Source of the DNA: Oceanospirillum sp047518265
GTDB lineage: Bacteria > Pseudomonadota > Gammaproteobacteria > Pseudomonadales > Halomonadaceae
Length of the DNA: 64,000 nucleotides
Direction of reading: 5' to 3'
Assembly: GCA_047518265.1 (NCBI GenBank)
Contig: JAKZRG010000004.1
Coordinates: 163,777-227,776 of the forward strand
Part shown: piece after piece, positions 60,923-64,000 of the stretch
Layout: each line of letters starts with the position of its first letter
Position numbering within the stretch: the first letter of the stretch is position 1
The notes under the pieces: generated by a model
Database searches by the model: none
What the model was told of the DNA's origin: nothing
The model's input: the letters and a program-made list of their open reading frames with translations, nothing else
Position numbers and translations under genes: made by a program

Positions 60923-62272
60923 ATGAGTCGCAAGTATTTTGGTACTGATGGTATTCGAGGCACTGTAGGCCAGTTTCCAGTGACGGCAGATTTTGTGTTG
61001 AAGTTGGGTTGGGCTGCTGGTCGGGTTTTTAATCAGCAGGGCCACAACAAAATCCTGATTGGTAAAGATACACGTATCTCCGGTTATATGTTCGAGTCTG
61101 CTTTAGAAGCAGGTTTGTCAGCTGCCGGCGTGGATGTTTATCTGTTAGGTCCAATGCCTACACCAGGTATCGCTTATTTGACTCGTACCTTTCATGCTCA
61201 AGCCGGTATTGTAATCAGCGCGTCTCATAATCCTTTTGCAGATAATGGCATTAAGTTCTTTTCTGCTAATGGTACCAAGCTACCGGATGAAACTGAGCTG
61301 CAGATTGAGGCTATGCTCGATGAAGTGATGGAAACTGTAGGGCCGGCAGAGCTAGGTAAGGCTCGCCGTATTGATGATGCCGCTGGCCGCTATATCGAAT
61401 TTTGCAAAAGTACCTTTCCAAATGGTTATAACTTAAATGGCCTGAAGGTTGTTTTGGATTGTGCCCATGGTGCAACCTACCATATTGCACCGGCCGTCTT
61501 TGAAGAATTAGGTGCTGAGACAATTGAGATTGGTGTTAATCCTGATGGTTTAAACATTAATAAAGAGGTTGGCTCTACCCATCCAGAAGCTTTGCGGGCT
61601 GAGGTTTTGGCACAAAAAGCTGACTTGGGTATTGGTTTTGATGGTGATGGCGATCGCTTAGTGATGGTGGATGCTGATGGCCAGATTTTGGATGGAGATG
61701 ACCTGCTCTATATTGTTGCTACGGATATGCAGCAGCAGGGTACGCTAGAGGGCGGTGTCGTCGGTACTCTAATGACTAACTTTGGCTTGGAGCAGGCCTT
61801 TGAGCGGCTTGAAATCCCATTCTTGCGAGCTAAGGTGGGTGATCGTTATGTTATGGAAGCTCTAAAGCAGAATAATTGGCGCTTAGGTGGTGAGAACTCA
61901 GGGCACTTGGTCTGTAAACATGTGCAGACAACCGGTGACGGTATTGTATCTGCCTTACAGGTTTTGGCTGCAATGAAGCGCAATGATAAGACCTTGACTG
62001 ATATGCTTGAGGGATTGAATAAGCTGCCTCAAGTCTTGATCAATGTTCGACTGGGTGACAAGAGTGCCACGGAAATCCAAGCTTCCGCCTCGGTGCAAGC
62101 GGCTATTGTACGGGTTGAAAAGGAATTGGAAGGGCAGGGGCGTTTGTTGTTACGGCCTTCTGGTACGGAACCTTTGATCCGTGTGATGACAGAAGGAACC
62201 AATGAAGCAGAGATTCAGCAGCTCGCTCAGTCTCTGGCAGATATAATATCCCAAGAAGTGGCCGGTAATTAA
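60923..62272 (+). CDS. glmM: Phosphoglucosamine mutase GlmM
   Basis: This 449-residue phosphohexomutase (E. coli 445) opens MSRKYFGTDGIRGTVG, with the phosphoserine loop ISASHNPFADNG, the metal loop FDGDGDRLVM and the sugar loop GGENSGHLVC. It makes glucosamine-1-phosphate for UDP-GlcNAc, the peptidoglycan and LPS precursor. It is separate from AlgC (12437), which handles mannose and glucose phosphates. Confidence 0.97.
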   Translation: MSRKYFGTDGIRGTVGQFPVTADFVLKLGWAAGRVFNQQGHNKILIGKDTRISGYMFESALEAGLSAAGVDVYLLGPMPTPGIAYLTRTFHAQAGIVISASHNPFADNGIKFFSANGTKLPDETELQIEAMLDEVMETVGPAELGKARRIDDAAGRYIEFCKSTFPNGYNLNGLKVVLDCAHGATYHIAPAVFEELGAETIEIGVNPDGLNINKEVGSTHPEALRAEVLAQKADLGIGFDGDGDRLVMVDADGQILDGDDLLYIVATDMQQQGTLEGGVVGTLMTNFGLEQAFERLEIPFLRAKVGDRYVMEALKQNNWRLGGENSGHLVCKHVQTTGDGIVSALQVLAAMKRNDKTLTDMLEGLNKLPQVLINVRLGDKSATEIQASASVQAAIVRVEKELEGQGRLLLRPSGTEPLIRVMTEGTNEAEIQQLAQSLADIISQEVAGN

Positions 62273-62338
62273 GCCTTGAAACTTGTCAGCAGAGGTTGCT
62301 TCAAGTAATATTCTGCGCCCTGAATTAGTGGAATTGCT

Positions 62339-63085
62339 ATGCGTAAAAAAATTGTTGCCGGCAACTGGAAAATGAATGGTTCACTTGGATTAGTGAATAA
62401 TCTGTTGCCCCGTTTAGTTGAAGTTAGCGGAGAAATTCAGGCTGAAGTCTTGGTTTGTCCTCCATCACTGTATTTGGCGCAGGCAAAAGCTCAAGCTGGT
62501 TCACAGCTGGCTATTGGTGCCCAGAACTGCAGTGAGCAGGTTAGCGGAGCCTTTACGGGAGAGATCTCGGTTGCAATGTTGGCAGATTTACAACTTGCTC
62601 ATGTACTGGTCGGGCATTCAGAGCGTAGAGCCATCTATGGTGAAACGGATGAGCTGGTTGTGAGTAAAGTGCAGGCTGCTATCGGTGCTGGTTTGACCGC
62701 CGTCTTATGTGTCGGTGAAACGCTGACTGAGCGTGAATCTGGTGATACATTGACAGTCGTTTTGGGACAGGTGAATGCCGTGTTGTCTCAAATAGACACA
62801 GATCAATGGTCTCAGTTGGTTATTGCTTATGAGCCTGTGTGGGCTATTGGTACGGGCAAAACTGCAAGTAGTGAGCAGGCTCAGGACGTGCATAAGGCCA
62901 TTCGGCAGGAATTGGCTCGTAGTGATGCCGATAAAGCTGAAACAGTATCTATTCTGTATGGTGGTAGCGTGAAAGCGGCAAATGCCGGTGAGTTATTTGC
63001 TCAGCAGGATATTGATGGAGCCCTCGTTGGAGGCGCATCCCTTGATGCTGATGAATTTATTTCAATCTGCCGTCAGGCAGGTTAA
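62339..63085 (+). CDS. tpiA: Triosephosphate isomerase
   Basis: This 248-residue TIM barrel begins MRKKIVAGNWKMNGSL with catalytic Asn and Lys. The catalytic His is in VLVGHSERRAIYGE, the catalytic Glu in AYEPVWAIGTGKTA (the flexible loop) and the phosphate-binding YGGSV near residue 208. It interconverts dihydroxyacetone phosphate and glyceraldehyde-3-phosphate. The glmM-tpiA-secG order is Pseudomonas-like. Confidence 0.97.
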   Translation: MRKKIVAGNWKMNGSLGLVNNLLPRLVEVSGEIQAEVLVCPPSLYLAQAKAQAGSQLAIGAQNCSEQVSGAFTGEISVAMLADLQLAHVLVGHSERRAIYGETDELVVSKVQAAIGAGLTAVLCVGETLTERESGDTLTVVLGQVNAVLSQIDTDQWSQLVIAYEPVWAIGTGKTASSEQAQDVHKAIRQELARSDADKAETVSILYGGSVKAANAGELFAQQDIDGALVGGASLDADEFISICRQAG

Positions 63086-63104
63086 CTGAAGACGGGTATA
63101 TTTG

Positions 63105-63461
63105 ATGGATACTATAATTCTAGCGGTTCACGTCCTTCTGTCGATTGCTCTGATTGGTCTGGTAATGATCCAGCAGGGTAAAGGGGCAGAGGCTGGAGCG
63201 TCATTTGGTGGCGGTGCATCACAAACTTTGTTTGGTAGCACAGGTAACTCTAGCTTTTTGGGTCGAATGACGGCTATAATTGCCGCCCTGTTTTTTGCAA
63301 CAAGTCTGGTTCTAGCGGTTTATGCTAGTCAGCAAGCTAAAAGCAGTAGCTCTGCAGCGACAACTGGTATTGTGACAGAGGAAGCGGCTAAAGAAGTCAG
63401 CACTCTACCAACACTAGAAGAAGATGCTGCGCCCGTTGATAGCGATGTGCCAGCAGAGTAA
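63105..63461 (+). CDS. secG: Preprotein translocase subunit SecG
   Basis: This 118-residue membrane protein has two helices (LAVHVLLSIALIGLVMIQQG and FLGRMTAIIAALFFATSLVL) joined by the conserved GASFGGGASQTLFGSTG loop. It assists the SecYEG channel. I start at the ATG at 63105; a TTG one codon earlier is in frame. The tail is Ala/Glu/Thr-rich. It is followed directly by tRNA-Leu and tRNA-fMet, the conserved secG-leu-met arrangement. Confidence 0.95.
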   Translation: MDTIILAVHVLLSIALIGLVMIQQGKGAEAGASFGGGASQTLFGSTGNSSFLGRMTAIIAALFFATSLVLAVYASQQAKSSSSAATTGIVTEEAAKEVSTLPTLEEDAAPVDSDVPAE

Positions 63462-63475
63462 GAAAAATTAGATTT

Positions 63476-63562
63476 GCCGAAGTGGTGGAATTGGTAGACA
63501 CGCCATCTTGAGGGGGTGGTGGCCTTATGGTCGTGCGGGTTCAAGTCCCGCTTTCGGCACCA
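63476..63562 (+). tRNA. tRNA-Leu (anticodon GAG)
   Basis: This 87-nt class II tRNA has a seven-base acceptor stem (GCCGAAG with UUUCGGC), the anticodon stem CCAUC / GGUGG with a seven-base loop containing GAG, a long variable arm and an encoded CCA. It reads CUC and CUU codons. It follows secG by 14 bp. Confidence 0.97.
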
Positions 63563-63610
63563 ATTAAGTGTTTATAAGCTATAGTAAGGTTTGTAAATAC
63601 GATAGATAGA

Positions 63611-63687
<77 letters not shown>

Positions 63688-63922
63688 TCTTAAACGCTTA
63701 CTTGTAAGTGTTGTGTTAGACGCTTAGATAAGCGTAGCCTAAACACTTGATATAAGTATTTATTGATGCCTTATTGAAGTGTAGCGGTAAATATATCGCT
63801 AACATCTTGTTTTAAATGCCTTATTTGAAATAAAGATGTTGCATTAAGTGCTGATTTGGCATCTAATGCGCGCACTTGTTGGCGAGTGTTGAAATCGTCA
63901 GTCTAGTATCTTCAATGACTGA
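63688..63922 (+). repeat. Spacer between duplicated initiator tRNAs
   Basis: This 235-bp AT-rich spacer contains several small hairpins (ACGCTTAGATAAGCGT, TAGCGGTAAATATATCGCTA, and AACATCTT paired with AAGATGTT). No open reading frame or terminator with a T tract is seen. It looks like a transcribed, processed spacer between two identical tRNA genes. Confidence 0.5.
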
Positions 63923-63999
<77 letters not shown>

Positions 64000-64000
64000 T

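Overview
This window reads as chromosomal DNA of a marine-type gammaproteobacterium, most likely in the Oceanospirillales/Pseudomonadales area. The gene order supports this: ubiK-glnK-amtB, rpmB-rpmG with radC-coaBC-dut-algC-argB-slmA, ftsYEX-rpoH, bamE/fur/recN, grpE-dnaK-dnaJ, dapB-carAB-greA-yhbY-rlmE-ftsH-folP-glmM-tpiA-secG-tRNA-Leu(GAG)-tRNA-fMet. Most of these blocks match the Pseudomonas arrangement. Genus cannot be decided by reading. I see no prophage, insertion sequence, CRISPR array, integron or plasmid gene.

Layout. Positions 1-3250 hold the start of comM, ubiK, and a nitrogen-control locus in which amtB lies between two nearly identical P-II genes; a sigma-54 promoter with an upstream NtrC-like site precedes the first. 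Positions 3315-5032 hold a copper-delivery group (PCuAC, Sco1 and an unassigned membrane-anchored protein). Positions 5300-8881 carry an AEC transporter, LdhA, a SirB2-like protein and MutM. Positions 9031-15568 are housekeeping (ribosomal proteins, radC, coaBC, dut, algC, argB, slmA). Positions 15759-21438 carry a REC-REC-GGDEF protein and an RND efflux pair. Positions 21631-28341 hold rpoH, ftsX-ftsE-ftsY, rsmD, a TetR regulator, coaD and a ferredoxin.

Positions 28437-40879 are the most accessory-looking stretch: a MATE exporter, a dCACHE-type sensor kinase facing a CheY-like regulator, a divergent uracil-DNA glycosylase with a possible Fe-S site, a PAS-PAS-GGDEF cyclase, a lipoprotein GDA1/CD39 nucleotidase (apyrase), a CPA1 antiporter with a long tail, an orphan solute-binding protein and a Tat-exported propeller protein. 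From 41031 to the end the window returns to core genes: tmRNA and SmpB, ratA-rnfH, bamE, fur, recN, the heat-shock operon with two sigma-32 promoters, cysE, dapB, carAB, greA through secG, then tRNA-Leu and two identical initiator tRNAs.

Genes that work together: RpoH should drive the grpE and dnaK promoters and plausibly ftsH; NtrC/sigma-54, GlnK and AmtB form the ammonium circuit; SmpB and tmRNA form the trans-translation pair.

The strongest unexplained structure is intergenic. Five elements of about 87-102 bp with inverted ends resembling TACCAATTCCGATAA lie at 3846, 5077, 14837, 33053 and 50623. A second, smaller family with ends resembling TACCTAAACAAA and a hairpin core lies at 15583 and 37144, and an unrelated 15-bp perfect stem lies at 29794. 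They look like small non-coding mobile or REP-like repeats. No clearly new multi-gene system was found; the apyrase lipoprotein, the repeat families and the initiator tRNAs with a U1-U72 mismatch are the items most worth following.
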